DNA from: Thiotrichales bacterium 19S9-11
Lineage (GTDB): Bacteria; Pseudomonadota; Gammaproteobacteria; Francisellales; Francisellaceae
Length of the DNA stretch: 64,000 nucleotides
Assembly (NCBI GenBank): GCA_021713395.1
Contig: JAKJJT010000001.1
Location: forward strand, 186,001 to 250,000
Direction of reading: 5' to 3'
Positions 46,559-56,456 of the stretch are shown here, piece by piece; positions within the stretch are counted from its first letter, which is position 1, and each line of letters opens with the position of its first letter. The translations under genes and the position numbers were made by a program. The notes beneath the pieces were generated by a model, which saw only the letters and a program-made list of their open reading frames with translations, was not told the origin of the DNA and ran no database searches.

Positions 46559-47704
46559 ATGGTTCAAAATAAAAGAGAATGCCAAATTTGTACAAATTGT
46601 GTGATGGACACTACAGATAGCAAAATTACTTTTGATAAGAAAGGTGTCTGTGATCATTGCAATACTTTTTATAAAGATATATTACCACATTGGCATACAG
46701 ATGAATTAGGCCAGGAAAAAATTAAAAATATTGCAAGTAAAATTAAAGAAGCAGGTAAAGGTAAGGATTTTGACTGTATAATTGGAATGAGTGGGGGCAT
46801 AGATAGTTCGTATTTAACTTGGTATGCCAAAGAGAAGCTTGGTTTAAGACCCTTGGTATTTCATGTTGATGCTGGTTGGAATTCTCAACAAGCAGTGCAT
46901 AATATTGAAAGAATTGTTGATAAACTCGGACTTGATTTATACACGGAGGTAATTGACTGGGAAGAGATGAAAGATTTGCAGTTAGCTTTCTTTAAATCAG
47001 GTGTACCACATATTGACACACCACAGGACCATGCATTTTTTGCAACAATGTATAAATTTGCTAATCAATATAAAGTTAAATATATTTTAACTGGAGGCAA
47101 CTATTCTACAGAGTGTATTCGAAACCCGCTAGAATGGATGTATTATCAGTCTGATTCAAGGCAAATAAAAGATATTCATAAACAGTTTGGTTCGAAGCCA
47201 TTAAAAAAGTTTCCATTAACTAGTATCTTGTGGCATAAGGTATATTTACCATATATCAAAAAGATTAAACTAATTCGTCCATTAGATTATATTCCCTATA
47301 TAAAAGAAGAAGCAACGCAATTATTAGAGCAGAAATTAGGGTATCAGCGTTACGCACAGAAGCACTTTGAGTCTCGTTTTACTAAGTTTTATGAGGGGTA
47401 CTGGTTGCCTGAAAAATTTGGTTATGATACACGACGGGTGCAATATTCTAGTTTGATATTAACAGGTCAAATGACCCGTAATGAGGCGATAGAAAGGCTT
47501 AAAAAACCTGCTTATAATCCAGAGATGATAAAGCATGATTTTGAATATATTGCAACCAAAATTGGTATTAGTGCTAAGGAGTTGCAATCTTATTTTGATG
47601 CACCAAATAAAACTTATAGGGACTATAAGTCTCAACAAACAATTTATGACATAGGTGCAAAAGTGATGCGGCTACTGAAGCTTGAAAAAGGTGGTAAGAG
47701 ATGA
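46559..47704 (+). CDS. wbpG: N-acetyl sugar amidotransferase (WbpG/WbuX type)
   Basis: A 381-residue ATP-pyrophosphatase-type amidotransferase. The N-terminus has CTNCVMDTTD and CDHCN (zinc-like cysteines), and the PP-loop is GMSGGIDSS near residue 77; ILTGGNYSTEC is the family motif. It uses ammonia supplied by the HisH-HisF pair next to it to convert an acetamido or acid group on a nucleotide sugar, giving acetamidino groups in P. aeruginosa O5 type sugars. hisH overlaps its end by four bases. Confidence 0.9.
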   Translation: MVQNKRECQICTNCVMDTTDSKITFDKKGVCDHCNTFYKDILPHWHTDELGQEKIKNIASKIKEAGKGKDFDCIIGMSGGIDSSYLTWYAKEKLGLRPLVFHVDAGWNSQQAVHNIERIVDKLGLDLYTEVIDWEEMKDLQLAFFKSGVPHIDTPQDHAFFATMYKFANQYKVKYILTGGNYSTECIRNPLEWMYYQSDSRQIKDIHKQFGSKPLKKFPLTSILWHKVYLPYIKKIKLIRPLDYIPYIKEEATQLLEQKLGYQRYAQKHFESRFTKFYEGYWLPEKFGYDTRRVQYSSLILTGQMTRNEAIERLKKPAYNPEMIKHDFEYIATKIGISAKELQSYFDAPNKTYRDYKSQQTIYDIGAKVMRLLKLEKGGKR

Positions 47705-48315
47705 TTGGTATTATCAACTATGGAGTAGGTAATATTAAAGCATTTTCTAATATTTATAAAAGGCTAAATTTAGACTTTAGACTTATTGAAACACTTGATG
47801 ATTTCGATGGTGTAAGCAAGCTTATTTTACCTGGAGTGGGTGCTTTTGATCATACGATGAAAAAGTTATCTAATTCAGGCCTGCGTGATAAATTAGATGA
47901 TCTTGTTTTAAATAAAAAAATACCTATATTGGGTATTTGTGTTGGTATGCAATTAATGGCAGAACAAAGTGATGAAGGTAAGCTTAATGGTTTAGGCTGG
48001 GTGAAGGGTAAGGTGTGCAAGTTTATGCATAAGGGGCATTTAACGGATTTGCCTTTGCCACATATGGGGTGGAACCAAATCACTCCAACTGTCGAACACC
48101 CATTATTTGAAGGTTTAAAGCAACATTCAAGGTTTTATTTTTTACATTCCTATTATTTTGAGTGTGATGTTCAACGTGACATAATTGCAATGACAAAGTA
48201 TGGTAATGAGTTTAGCTCAGTGATTCAAGCGGATAATATTTATGGCATGCAGTGCCATCCAGAGAAAAGTCATCATAATGGTATTGTCTTTTTAAAAAAT
48301 TTTGGAGAGTTCTAA
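47701..48315 (+). CDS. hisH: HisH-type glutaminase subunit (HisH2/WbuY)
   Basis: A 204-residue class I glutamine amidotransferase. The nucleophile is Cys80 in GICVGMQLM, and the His and Glu are in MQCHPEKSHH near residue 187. It resembles the glutaminase of imidazole glycerol phosphate synthase, but its place directly behind wbpG and before a HisF-like gene is that of the lipopolysaccharide version, giving ammonia to WbpG. A role in histidine synthesis is unlikely because no other his genes are here. Confidence 0.92.
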   Translation: MIGIINYGVGNIKAFSNIYKRLNLDFRLIETLDDFDGVSKLILPGVGAFDHTMKKLSNSGLRDKLDDLVLNKKIPILGICVGMQLMAEQSDEGKLNGLGWVKGKVCKFMHKGHLTDLPLPHMGWNQITPTVEHPLFEGLKQHSRFYFLHSYYFECDVQRDIIAMTKYGNEFSSVIQADNIYGMQCHPEKSHHNGIVFLKNFGEF

Positions 48316-48318
48316 ATA

Positions 48319-49098
48319 ATGTTGTTTCCAAGAATTATTCCCTGTCTTTTAATTCGGGATAATGGGTTAGTTAAAACGGTTAAATTTAAAGATGGTAAAT
48401 ATGTTGGTGACCCAATAAATGCAGTAAAAATATTTAATGAAAAAGAAGTTGATGAGTTGATAGTTTTAGATATTGATGCAACGATTAAAAGTAAAGCACC
48501 AGATTATAAAATGATTTCAAATTTAGCTGCAGAGTGTAGAATGCCGATGTGTTATGGTGGTGGGGTGAAAACACCACAACAAGCAAGTAAAGTTTTTGCT
48601 TTAGGTGTTGAAAAAATTGCACTTAGTTCAGCGATTGTTGAGCATCCAGAATTAATTAAAGATATTGCAGAACAAGTTGGCTCTCAAAGTGTTATTGCTG
48701 TTTTAGATGTAAAAAAGAAACTCTTTGGTGGGTATCAAATCTATACAAACAATGCGACCAAAAAGGCAAAGTTTGATATCCTAAAATTTGTTGAAGAGCT
48801 TGAGTGCTTAGGTGTTGGTGAAATAGTTCTTAATTCAGTTGATTGTGATGGTATGATGCAAGGGTATGATATTGAATTAGTAGATATGATTAAACAAAAC
48901 ATATCGGTTCCAGTTACAGTTTTAGGTGGTGCCGGAAGCTTAGAAGATATAGGCGGTATAATTAACAAATATCCAATTATTGGAGCTGCGGCGGGCAGTT
49001 TATTTGTTTTTAAAGGTAAATATAAAGCAGTATTAATTAATTATCCAAACTATAAGGAAAAAGAAGCATTAATTAAAGCAGCAATTAGCCATATTTAA
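48319..49098 (+). CDS. hisF: HisF-type cyclase paralogue (HisF2/WbuZ)
   Basis: A 259-residue (beta/alpha)8 barrel of the HisF family. True HisF begins IPCLDV with the catalytic Asp11; here the text is IPCLLIRDNG, with Leu11 in that place. The second catalytic Asp (VLDVKKK) remains. The phosphate-binding GGGV and GGAGS segments are kept. This fits the O-antigen subtype, which serves as an ammonia channel for WbpG rather than as a cyclase. It starts three bases after hisH. Confidence 0.9.
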   Translation: MLFPRIIPCLLIRDNGLVKTVKFKDGKYVGDPINAVKIFNEKEVDELIVLDIDATIKSKAPDYKMISNLAAECRMPMCYGGGVKTPQQASKVFALGVEKIALSSAIVEHPELIKDIAEQVGSQSVIAVLDVKKKLFGGYQIYTNNATKKAKFDILKFVEELECLGVGEIVLNSVDCDGMMQGYDIELVDMIKQNISVPVTVLGGAGSLEDIGGIINKYPIIGAAAGSLFVFKGKYKAVLINYPNYKEKEALIKAAISHI

Positions 49099-49148
49099 AT
49101 TAATTAATAAATGATAGAATAAGCCGGAAAATTAACTGGATTTTAATT

Positions 49149-51266
49149 ATGAAGCAAATCTTACAGTCATTAAAAACAGGTGAAACAGTAGTTGAAGACA
49201 TACCTTGCCCTAAAAATACAAATGGCTCTTTGCTGATAGAAACAACAAATAGCTTGGTTTCAGCAGGTACTGAGCGCATGTTGGTTGAGTTTGGTAAAGC
49301 AAGTCTATTGGGTAAAGTTAGACAACAGCCTGATAAAGTGAAAATGGTCTTAGAAAAAATTAAAACAGATGGTTTAGCAACGACTTTAGAAGCGGTTAAA
49401 GCAAAATTGGACCAACCTATTTCATTGGGGTATTGCAATGTGGGTAAGGTAGTTGAAGTATCAAATTGTGTTGATGGTTTTGATATAGGAGATCGTGTTG
49501 TATCAAATGGTAATCATGCTGAGGTCGTTCGAGTGCCTAGAAATCTATGTGCTAAAATACCTGATAATGTGACAGATGAGGAAGCTTCTTTTACGGTATT
49601 AGGATCAATTGCGTTACAAGGTATACGCCTATCTAAGCCGACATTAGGTGAGTGCTATACGGTGATTGGTTTAGGATTGATAGGATTAATTACAGTTCAG
49701 TTATTAAGAGCAAATGGCTGTCGAGTATTGGGTATCGATTTTGATACAAAAAAGTGTGCATTAGCTAAAGAATTTGGTGCCGAAGTAATTAATTTATCTG
49801 ATGGCGGTGATCCAATAACTGCAGCTGAGCTATTTACTAAAGGTCAAGGTATAGATGCAGTAATTATAACAGCGGCAACTAAAAGTAATGAGCCTTTGCA
49901 TCAGGCAGCTACAATGTGCCGTAAGCGTGGAAGGATTGTTTTAGTTGGTGTTATTGGCAATGAGTTTTCAAGAGCTGATTTTTATGAAAAAGAATTAAGC
50001 TTTCAAGTTTCTTGTTCTTATGGTCCAGGGCGCTATGATGATAATTATGAACAAAAGGGATATGACTATCCTGTTGGTTATGTCCGTTGGAGTGAAAATA
50101 GGAATTTTCAAGCAATATTAGATATGATGTCTGTTGGAAGTTTAGATGTTAGGCCATTAATTAGTCATCGATTTGAATTTAATGATGCAAATAAAGCTTA
50201 TGGTATTCTAGAAAATGAGAGCAGTGCCCTTGGTATTTTATTAAGCTATGAAACCGAAAAAAGCAATAATAAGTTTAAACGTGAAATAACACTTAACCAC
50301 ACAGCAATAAAAAAAGAAGCACTATCGGTAGGTTTTTTAGGTGCTGGAAATTATGCATCTAGGACTTTAGTACCAGCATTTAAGCAAACTGATGTTAATT
50401 TAAAGAGTATCGTTTCAAGCCAAGGAGTTACAACGAAACTAGTTGCAAAAAAAGCAGGTTTTAGTCAATCACTAACAGATGAACACTTGCTCTATCAAGA
50501 TAATGATCTTGATCTAATTGTAATTGCAACTAGACATAATCAACATGCAAGGCAGGTTATTAGTGCCTTAGATGCAAATAAACATGTATTTGTAGAAAAG
50601 CCTTTAGCTTTAACTTTAGATGAAGTAGAACAAATTAAGTCAGCATATACAAAGGCAGATAATCGATTATTAATGGTAGGTTTTAATCGCCGTTTTGCGC
50701 CACAGGTTCAAACAATTAAACGTTTACTTGATCAAGAAAAAATGCCTAAATCATTTATTATGACAGTTAACGCGGGTGATATCCCTAAAGAACACTGGAC
50801 TCAAGATAAGTGTGTTGGGGGAGGTAGAATTATTGGAGAGGGTTGTCACTTTATTGACTTATTAAGATTTCTGGCAGGTAGCCCCATCACATTATTTTCA
50901 GCACATGCAATTAATCAAGTTTCTGGTATATCAGATGATAAAGCGATGATAACTTTAACCTTTGCAGATGGCTCTTGTGGCAGTATTCATTATTTGGCTA
51001 ATGGCCATAAGTCCTTCCCTAAAGAACGTTTAGAAGTTTTTTCTAATGGTAAAATTTTACAATTAGATAACTTTAGAAAATTAACAGGCTATGGTTGGCA
51101 AGGCTTTAAGAAGCAAAACTTAAGAAAGCAGGATAAGGGGCAGCATAACTGCGTTAATGCATTTATTGATGCAATTAGAAATGGAGATAGTGCACCAATC
51201 CCTTTTAATGAGATTGTGGAAGTTGCTCAAATATCTATAGAAATTGCTGAACGATTAAGAAAATGA
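49149..51266 (+). CDS. Bi-domain oxidoreductase (alcohol dehydrogenase + Gfo/Idh/MocA)
   Basis: A 705-residue fusion. The first 350 residues are a medium-chain dehydrogenase with the Rossmann loop VIGLGLIGLITVQLL and without an obvious full zinc site. From about 390 follows a Gfo/Idh/MocA oxidoreductase with VGFLGAGNYASRTLVP and VEKPLALTLDEVEQIK. Such fusions occur in polysaccharide loci, often beside heparinase-like genes; the reaction is unknown but probably oxidises or epimerises a sugar. It overlaps the next gene by four bases. An AT-rich 50-bp gap before it may hold a promoter. Confidence 0.88.
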   Translation: MKQILQSLKTGETVVEDIPCPKNTNGSLLIETTNSLVSAGTERMLVEFGKASLLGKVRQQPDKVKMVLEKIKTDGLATTLEAVKAKLDQPISLGYCNVGKVVEVSNCVDGFDIGDRVVSNGNHAEVVRVPRNLCAKIPDNVTDEEASFTVLGSIALQGIRLSKPTLGECYTVIGLGLIGLITVQLLRANGCRVLGIDFDTKKCALAKEFGAEVINLSDGGDPITAAELFTKGQGIDAVIITAATKSNEPLHQAATMCRKRGRIVLVGVIGNEFSRADFYEKELSFQVSCSYGPGRYDDNYEQKGYDYPVGYVRWSENRNFQAILDMMSVGSLDVRPLISHRFEFNDANKAYGILENESSALGILLSYETEKSNNKFKREITLNHTAIKKEALSVGFLGAGNYASRTLVPAFKQTDVNLKSIVSSQGVTTKLVAKKAGFSQSLTDEHLLYQDNDLDLIVIATRHNQHARQVISALDANKHVFVEKPLALTLDEVEQIKSAYTKADNRLLMVGFNRRFAPQVQTIKRLLDQEKMPKSFIMTVNAGDIPKEHWTQDKCVGGGRIIGEGCHFIDLLRFLAGSPITLFSAHAINQVSGISDDKAMITLTFADGSCGSIHYLANGHKSFPKERLEVFSNGKILQLDNFRKLTGYGWQGFKKQNLRKQDKGQHNCVNAFIDAIRNGDSAPIPFNEIVEVAQISIEIAERLRK

Positions 51267-52906
51267 TTAGCCTTAAAAAAATTTTACTTTACTACCATAC
51301 AATAAAGTATCTAAAATTTAAGCAAATTTTTTATAGAATTTATTATAAATTTTATCGACCTAAGGTAGCAATAGTTGATATCTTATCAGTTGCACAATCA
51401 CAAAAAATAAAGCCTTGGTGTTTGAATATTTTACATAATAAAAATCACTTTTTAGATAAAAACACTGTTAGCTTTCTTAATAAATCAAAAAAAATTGATC
51501 ATGGTTTTGATTGGAATGATAAAAAACAAGAAAAACTTTGGTTGTATAATTTACATTACTTTGAAGGGTTTTGCTCAAAGGAGTCACATCAAAAAAAGCT
51601 AACTTATCAATTGCTTCTACGGTGGATTAAAGAAAATGAGATAGGTCAAGGCAATGGCTGGGAGCCATATCCAATTTCATTACGCATTGTTAATATTATC
51701 AAATATGTACTAATGGGAAATGAAATAGATGACGCAGTTAAGCAGTCGCTTTACACGCAAGCTCGATTTCTTAACAAAATATGTGAGTATCATATATTAG
51801 GTAACCATTTATTTGAAAACTTTAAAGCACTTTGCTTTGCTGGTTTATTCTTTGATGGTGGAGAGGCAAAAAATTGGTTTAAAAAAGGTTTTAATGGGTT
51901 AAGTAAGCAGATTAAAGAGCAGATATTATCAGATGGAGGCCATTTTGAGCTAAGCCCTATGTATCACAGCATTATCTTGGAAGGATTACTAGATTTAAAA
52001 AATATTTTTATAGTTTATGGTAAGGAGCATTTATTTTGTTGGGATGATGAAATTAATAATATGCTGAATTGGCTGCAGTTAATGATGCGAAACTGTAATT
52101 CTATTTCTTATTTTAATGATGCATCAGATGGTATAGCTCCAGAACCTCAATCACTTTTTGATTATGCGCAAAGGTTAGGTTTTTTAATGCCTAAAGAAGA
52201 GCAATTAGGGTTAATACATTTATCTAGCTCTAACTATTTGGTATTTAATGAGAAACGTATTAAAGCTATTTTTGATTTAGCAGAAATAGGTCCTAATTAT
52301 TTGCCGGGCCATGCACATGCGGATAATTTATCTTTTGAACTAGTTATTGATGGCTATCCTGTATTTGTTAATTTAGGGACATCTTGTTATGGAAGTTCTA
52401 AACGCAGAAATTTTGAAAGAAGTACGCAAGCTCATAATACATTAGTGATGGAGAATGAGAACTCATCAAATATATGGTCAAGCTTTCGAGTAGCGCAAAG
52501 GGCAAAAACTAAAATATTAGATATTCAGTTAGATGGAGAGGACGTAAACAAAATAGTAGCTAGCCATAATGGCTATCAACGAATTGATAAAAAAGCAATT
52601 CATCAAAGACAGTGGCAGTTTGATGCAAATAGTATCATCGTGACGGATTCATTAGCAGGTAGCCGTAATGCAGATATCTTGTTACACTTACATCCAGCAT
52701 GCGAACTTATAAAGCTAGATATAACAAATGGGTCAATTAAGTTGCCAAACCAACAAATAATTCATTTTGAGTGTGATAGAACACTTAGTTTACAAGATAA
52801 CCTATACGCTAATACATTTGGCCAGTTACTTGCGATACAAACACTTTGCTATAAACTAGACCAATCTAGCAGAGCTGCAACGACAAAAATTTCATGGGAT
52901 GACTAA
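51263..52906 (+). CDS. Heparinase II/III family protein
   Basis: A 547-residue protein. The N-terminal alpha-barrel (WLYNLHYFEGF, NGWEPYPISLRIVN, LGNHLFENFKAL, SPMYHSIILEGLLDL) and the C-terminal beta-sandwich (GHAHADNLSFELVIDGYPVFVN, NFERSTQAHNTLVM) match the Hepar_II_III fold, with the conserved His/Tyr region around YHSI and GHAHAD. No signal peptide is visible, unlike secreted lyases, so it probably acts in the cytoplasm or is attached to the synthetic complex. In these loci the protein may be a uronic-acid epimerase or lyase. It overlaps its neighbours at both ends. Confidence 0.85.
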   Translation: MISLKKILLYYHTIKYLKFKQIFYRIYYKFYRPKVAIVDILSVAQSQKIKPWCLNILHNKNHFLDKNTVSFLNKSKKIDHGFDWNDKKQEKLWLYNLHYFEGFCSKESHQKKLTYQLLLRWIKENEIGQGNGWEPYPISLRIVNIIKYVLMGNEIDDAVKQSLYTQARFLNKICEYHILGNHLFENFKALCFAGLFFDGGEAKNWFKKGFNGLSKQIKEQILSDGGHFELSPMYHSIILEGLLDLKNIFIVYGKEHLFCWDDEINNMLNWLQLMMRNCNSISYFNDASDGIAPEPQSLFDYAQRLGFLMPKEEQLGLIHLSSSNYLVFNEKRIKAIFDLAEIGPNYLPGHAHADNLSFELVIDGYPVFVNLGTSCYGSSKRRNFERSTQAHNTLVMENENSSNIWSSFRVAQRAKTKILDIQLDGEDVNKIVASHNGYQRIDKKAIHQRQWQFDANSIIVTDSLAGSRNADILLHLHPACELIKLDITNGSIKLPNQQIIHFECDRTLSLQDNLYANTFGQLLAIQTLCYKLDQSSRAATTKISWDD

Positions 52907-54131
52907 AAAAATGCATATCCTATTTATTTCTGAAAATTACTATCCAGAGTCTAATGCAGGGGCAAATCGGCTTTATGATCATGCTCGTATATGGGTTAAG
53001 TCTGGCTATAAGGTAACCATACTAACATGTGTGCCTAACTTTCCAAAAGGAAAAATATTTGATGGCTATCAAAATAAATGGCGTCAAGTAGAAGAGATTG
53101 ATGGCGTAACAGTTGTGAGAATTAAAAGCTTTATTGCTCCAAATAAAGGTTCATTAAAGCGGATAATGGACTTTTTAAGTTTTGGTCTGCATGCAATGTT
53201 TCAAGGTCTGTTTATAAAAAACGTAGATGTTATAATTGGTACTTCACCTCAGCCTTTCCCTATTTTTGCAGCATGGATTATTGCGAGATTGAAACGAAAA
53301 GCATTTATATTTGAAATAAGAGATTTATGGCCCGAATCAATTATTGCTGTTGATGCAATGGGGAAGAAAAATGTTTTTTTAAAAATCTTTGGATGGGCTA
53401 TTAAGAAAATGTATAAAAAAGCAGATGTAATTGTTTCTGTAACGGATAGCTTTAAACAAATACTAATTAAAGAAGAAAAAATTAACCCAGAGAAAATTAT
53501 TGTATGCAAAAATGGTATTGACTTTCATCAGGTTAGGCCAAGTTCAGATGCATATGATTTAAGACAGAAGTATCAATTAGCGGATAAGTATGTCGTTGGC
53601 TATGTTGGTACCATTGGGATGGCGCATAGTGTTCATACAATATTAGAAGCAGCAAAGCTTAATCATAACCCATCTATTCACTTTGTCATTATGGGGGCAG
53701 GGGCATATGCTGATGAAATTAAACAAAATGCGCAATTATTAAATAATGTTACTTTCATTGATGGTGGTAGCCGAACACAGGCAGTTGCTGTAACTAGTAT
53801 GTTAGATGCTTGTATTGTACATCTTAAAGATACACCACTTTTTCGAACAGTTATTCCTTCAAAAGTATTTGAGTTTATGGCTTTGGGTAAGCCAATTTTA
53901 GTGGGTGTAGAAGGCGAAGCGAGAGAAATTGTAATTGATCAGGCAAAAGCAGGTATTGTATTTACGCCTGAAGATGCAGTCAGTTTAGATCAAGCAATTA
54001 ATCAAATGAGATCTCACCTTGTAGAAAATGATCAAATAAAGACATTTGTAGAAAAATATTTTAATCGTGAGAAAATAGCTATTGAAATGCTAGAGCAGAT
54101 TAAAAAAACTATCTATAAAAATAGAGAGTAG
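52899..54131 (+). CDS. Glycosyltransferase family 4 (WbuB-like)
   Basis: A 410-residue GT-B glycosyltransferase. ISENYYPESNAGANRLYDHAR opens it; the sugar-nucleotide domain has YVGTIGMAHSVHTILEA and the EX7E-type region PSKVFEFMALGKPILVG and GEAREIV. It is of the WbuB type common in O-antigen loci. The start at 52899 (MTKKMHILF) overlaps the previous gene by eight bases; an ATG at 52911 is the alternative. The sugar may be FucNAc- or ManNAcA-like, but this is not determined. Confidence 0.9.
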   Translation: MTKKMHILFISENYYPESNAGANRLYDHARIWVKSGYKVTILTCVPNFPKGKIFDGYQNKWRQVEEIDGVTVVRIKSFIAPNKGSLKRIMDFLSFGLHAMFQGLFIKNVDVIIGTSPQPFPIFAAWIIARLKRKAFIFEIRDLWPESIIAVDAMGKKNVFLKIFGWAIKKMYKKADVIVSVTDSFKQILIKEEKINPEKIIVCKNGIDFHQVRPSSDAYDLRQKYQLADKYVVGYVGTIGMAHSVHTILEAAKLNHNPSIHFVIMGAGAYADEIKQNAQLLNNVTFIDGGSRTQAVAVTSMLDACIVHLKDTPLFRTVIPSKVFEFMALGKPILVGVEGEAREIVIDQAKAGIVFTPEDAVSLDQAINQMRSHLVENDQIKTFVEKYFNREKIAIEMLEQIKKTIYKNRE

Positions 54132-54136
54132 TAATT

Positions 54137-55330
54137 ATGCAAAAAATTAACGTTTATGGCTTAGGTTATATTGGACTACCAACAGCATCATTATTGGCAA
54201 CGAAAGGTTATGATGTTTTGGGTATTGATATTTCAAAAAAAGTCGTTGATATGATTAATAGTGGCGAAGTTCATATTGTTGAGCCTGACTTGGATATTTT
54301 GGTTAAGTCAGCTGTCAATTCAAATAAACTACAAGCATCGCTTAAACCAAAACCTGCTGATATTCATATTATTGCTGTGCCAACGCCATTTAAAGAAAAC
54401 TATCAGCCTGATTTAAGTTATGTTGAATCAGCTGTAAAAAACTTGTGTGATGTGCTAAAAAATGAAGACTTAGTTATTTTGGAGTCAACATCTCCTGTTG
54501 GCACAACTGAATTTATTTATGACACAATAAGGGATTTAAAACCAAATTTAAAAGAAGTTTATGTCTCCCACTCGCCTGAGCGTGTTATCCCTGGCAGAGT
54601 TCTTTTAGAACTAGTAGAAAATGATCGAGTTATTGGTGGTATCAACCAAATATCAACTGAAAAAACAATTGAGTTTTATCAAGGCTTTGTCAAAGGTAAA
54701 GTCTTAGCAACAAATGCGCGAACAGCTGAGATGACTAAACTAACAGAAAATTCATTTCGTGATGTTAATATTGCTTTTGCCAATGAGCTATCTTTAATTT
54801 GTCATAAGCTTGGTATTGATGTTTGGGAGCTAATTAGGCTAGCTAATCATCACCCAAGGGTTAATATACTACAGCCAGGCCCTGGTGTTGGTGGGCACTG
54901 TATTGCTGTTGATCCGTGGTTTATTGTCAGTGCTGCACCTAATGAAGCAAAGTTGATTAAAAAATCAAGAGAGATTAATGATTATAAGCCACAGTGGGTA
55001 ATTGATCAGGTTATTAAACAGGCAGATAAGTTTAAACATCCAGTTGTTGCTTGTTTAGGTGCGACATTTAAAGCAGATATTGATGATTTAAGAGAGTCTC
55101 CAGCTTTAAGTATTATAAAAGAGCTAAAGCATAAGTTATCTTCTCGGGTTTTGGTTGTAGAGCCTAATGTTGATAGTTTAGAGGATATTGAGTTGACTGA
55201 TTTGGAACATGCTTTAAAACAAGCTGATATCATTTTAATACTTGTTGATCATAAGGAGTTTAAAGCACTAGATAAACCAATGCTATTGGATAAGTGTGTT
55301 ATTGATACAAAAGGGATTTTTGCTTTATGA
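54137..55330 (+). CDS. wecC: UDP-N-acetyl-D-mannosamine dehydrogenase
   Basis: A 397-residue UDP-sugar 6-dehydrogenase. YGLGYIGLPTASLLATKGYDVLGIDI binds NAD; the HIVEPDLDILVKSA and AVPTPFK motifs are of the WecC branch. The catalytic cysteine is in GPGVGGHCIAVDPW. It oxidises UDP-ManNAc to UDP-ManNAcA, and wecB, which makes UDP-ManNAc, overlaps its end by four bases. Confidence 0.93.
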   Translation: MQKINVYGLGYIGLPTASLLATKGYDVLGIDISKKVVDMINSGEVHIVEPDLDILVKSAVNSNKLQASLKPKPADIHIIAVPTPFKENYQPDLSYVESAVKNLCDVLKNEDLVILESTSPVGTTEFIYDTIRDLKPNLKEVYVSHSPERVIPGRVLLELVENDRVIGGINQISTEKTIEFYQGFVKGKVLATNARTAEMTKLTENSFRDVNIAFANELSLICHKLGIDVWELIRLANHHPRVNILQPGPGVGGHCIAVDPWFIVSAAPNEAKLIKKSREINDYKPQWVIDQVIKQADKFKHPVVACLGATFKADIDDLRESPALSIIKELKHKLSSRVLVVEPNVDSLEDIELTDLEHALKQADIILILVDHKEFKALDKPMLLDKCVIDTKGIFAL

Positions 55331-56448
55331 AAAAAATAAAAGTTTTAAGTGTTTTTGGTACACGTCCTGAAGCAATTAAAATGGCGCCAGTTATTAAAGC
55401 ATTAGAGGAAAGTGATTATCATCAAAGTATTATTTGTGTTACAGGCCAACATCGAGAGATGTTGGATCAGATGCTTGATTTATTTGAACTTAAGGCTGAT
55501 TACGATTTAGACATTATGCAGCCTGGCCAGAGTTTATCAATGATAGCTTCTAGAACAATTAGCTTATTAGATCCAATTCTTCAAAAAGAAAAGCCAGATT
55601 GGGTAATTGTTCAGGGTGATACAACATCTTGCTTTGCTGCAGCACTAAGTGCATTTTATCATAAAATAAAAGTTGCTCATGTTGAAGCGGGTCTAAGAAC
55701 CTATAACTTATATTCACCTTATCCAGAAGAAGCAAATCGACAGTTAGTTAGTCGTATTGCTGATATACACTTTGCACCAACTGAAGTTTCTAAAAGTAAT
55801 TTGATATATGAAGGTATTAATAAGGATAAAGTCTCTGTGACAGGTAATACAGTGATTGATGCTTTATTATGGGTAAAGAATAAAATTACTTGGCAAAATC
55901 AGTGGGTGAACGTGTTTAAAACAGCAGCGCCTGTCTTAGAAAAAAAACTTCCCTTTATTATGATTACAGGTCATAGAAGAGAAAATCATGGTCAAGGTTT
56001 TATTAATATTTGTAAAGCAATAAAAGCTTTAGCAGTAAAGTATGCTTATATGCACTTTATCTATCCAGTACACTTAAACCCAAATGTAAAAAAACCAGTG
56101 TTTGAGCTTTTATCGGCAAATGATAATATTCATTTAATTGAACCTTTAGACTATGAGCCGTTTATTTATTTAATGACGCACTGTTACTTAGTACTAACTG
56201 ACTCAGGTGGCGTACAAGAAGAAGCGCCTTCTTTGGGTAAGCCTGTTTTAGTGATGCGTGATACAACAGAAAGACCAGAAGGGATTAATGCAGGCACCGC
56301 AAAGCTAGTGGGCACAGATAAAGATGATATTATAACAGCAGCATCAATGCTAATTGATGATATTGATGCATATAACAAAATGGCACAAGCTGTAAATCCT
56401 TATGGAGATGGTAAAGCAAGTAGCAGAGTTATATCTCAGATAATTTAA
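55327..56448 (+). CDS. wecB: UDP-N-acetylglucosamine 2-epimerase (non-hydrolysing)
   Basis: A 373-residue cytoplasmic enzyme that converts UDP-GlcNAc to UDP-ManNAc. FGTRPEAIKMAPVI, QGDTTSCFAAALSAFY, VAHVEAGLRTYN, ITGHRREN and DSGGVQEEAPSLGKPVLVMRDTTERPEG are family signatures with the active-site acidic residues. The length is normal. Together with wecC it gives UDP-ManNAcA. It is the last plus-strand gene of the locus, meeting the wzz genes tail to tail eight bases later. Confidence 0.95.
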   Translation: MKKIKVLSVFGTRPEAIKMAPVIKALEESDYHQSIICVTGQHREMLDQMLDLFELKADYDLDIMQPGQSLSMIASRTISLLDPILQKEKPDWVIVQGDTTSCFAAALSAFYHKIKVAHVEAGLRTYNLYSPYPEEANRQLVSRIADIHFAPTEVSKSNLIYEGINKDKVSVTGNTVIDALLWVKNKITWQNQWVNVFKTAAPVLEKKLPFIMITGHRRENHGQGFINICKAIKALAVKYAYMHFIYPVHLNPNVKKPVFELLSANDNIHLIEPLDYEPFIYLMTHCYLVLTDSGGVQEEAPSLGKPVLVMRDTTERPEGINAGTAKLVGTDKDDIITAASMLIDDIDAYNKMAQAVNPYGDGKASSRVISQII

Positions 56449-56456
56449 ATTAAAGA

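Noticed and set aside
47701-49098. Part of a histidine biosynthesis operon
   Set aside because: Only hisH- and hisF-like genes occur, behind wbpG, and the HisF copy lacks catalytic Asp11.
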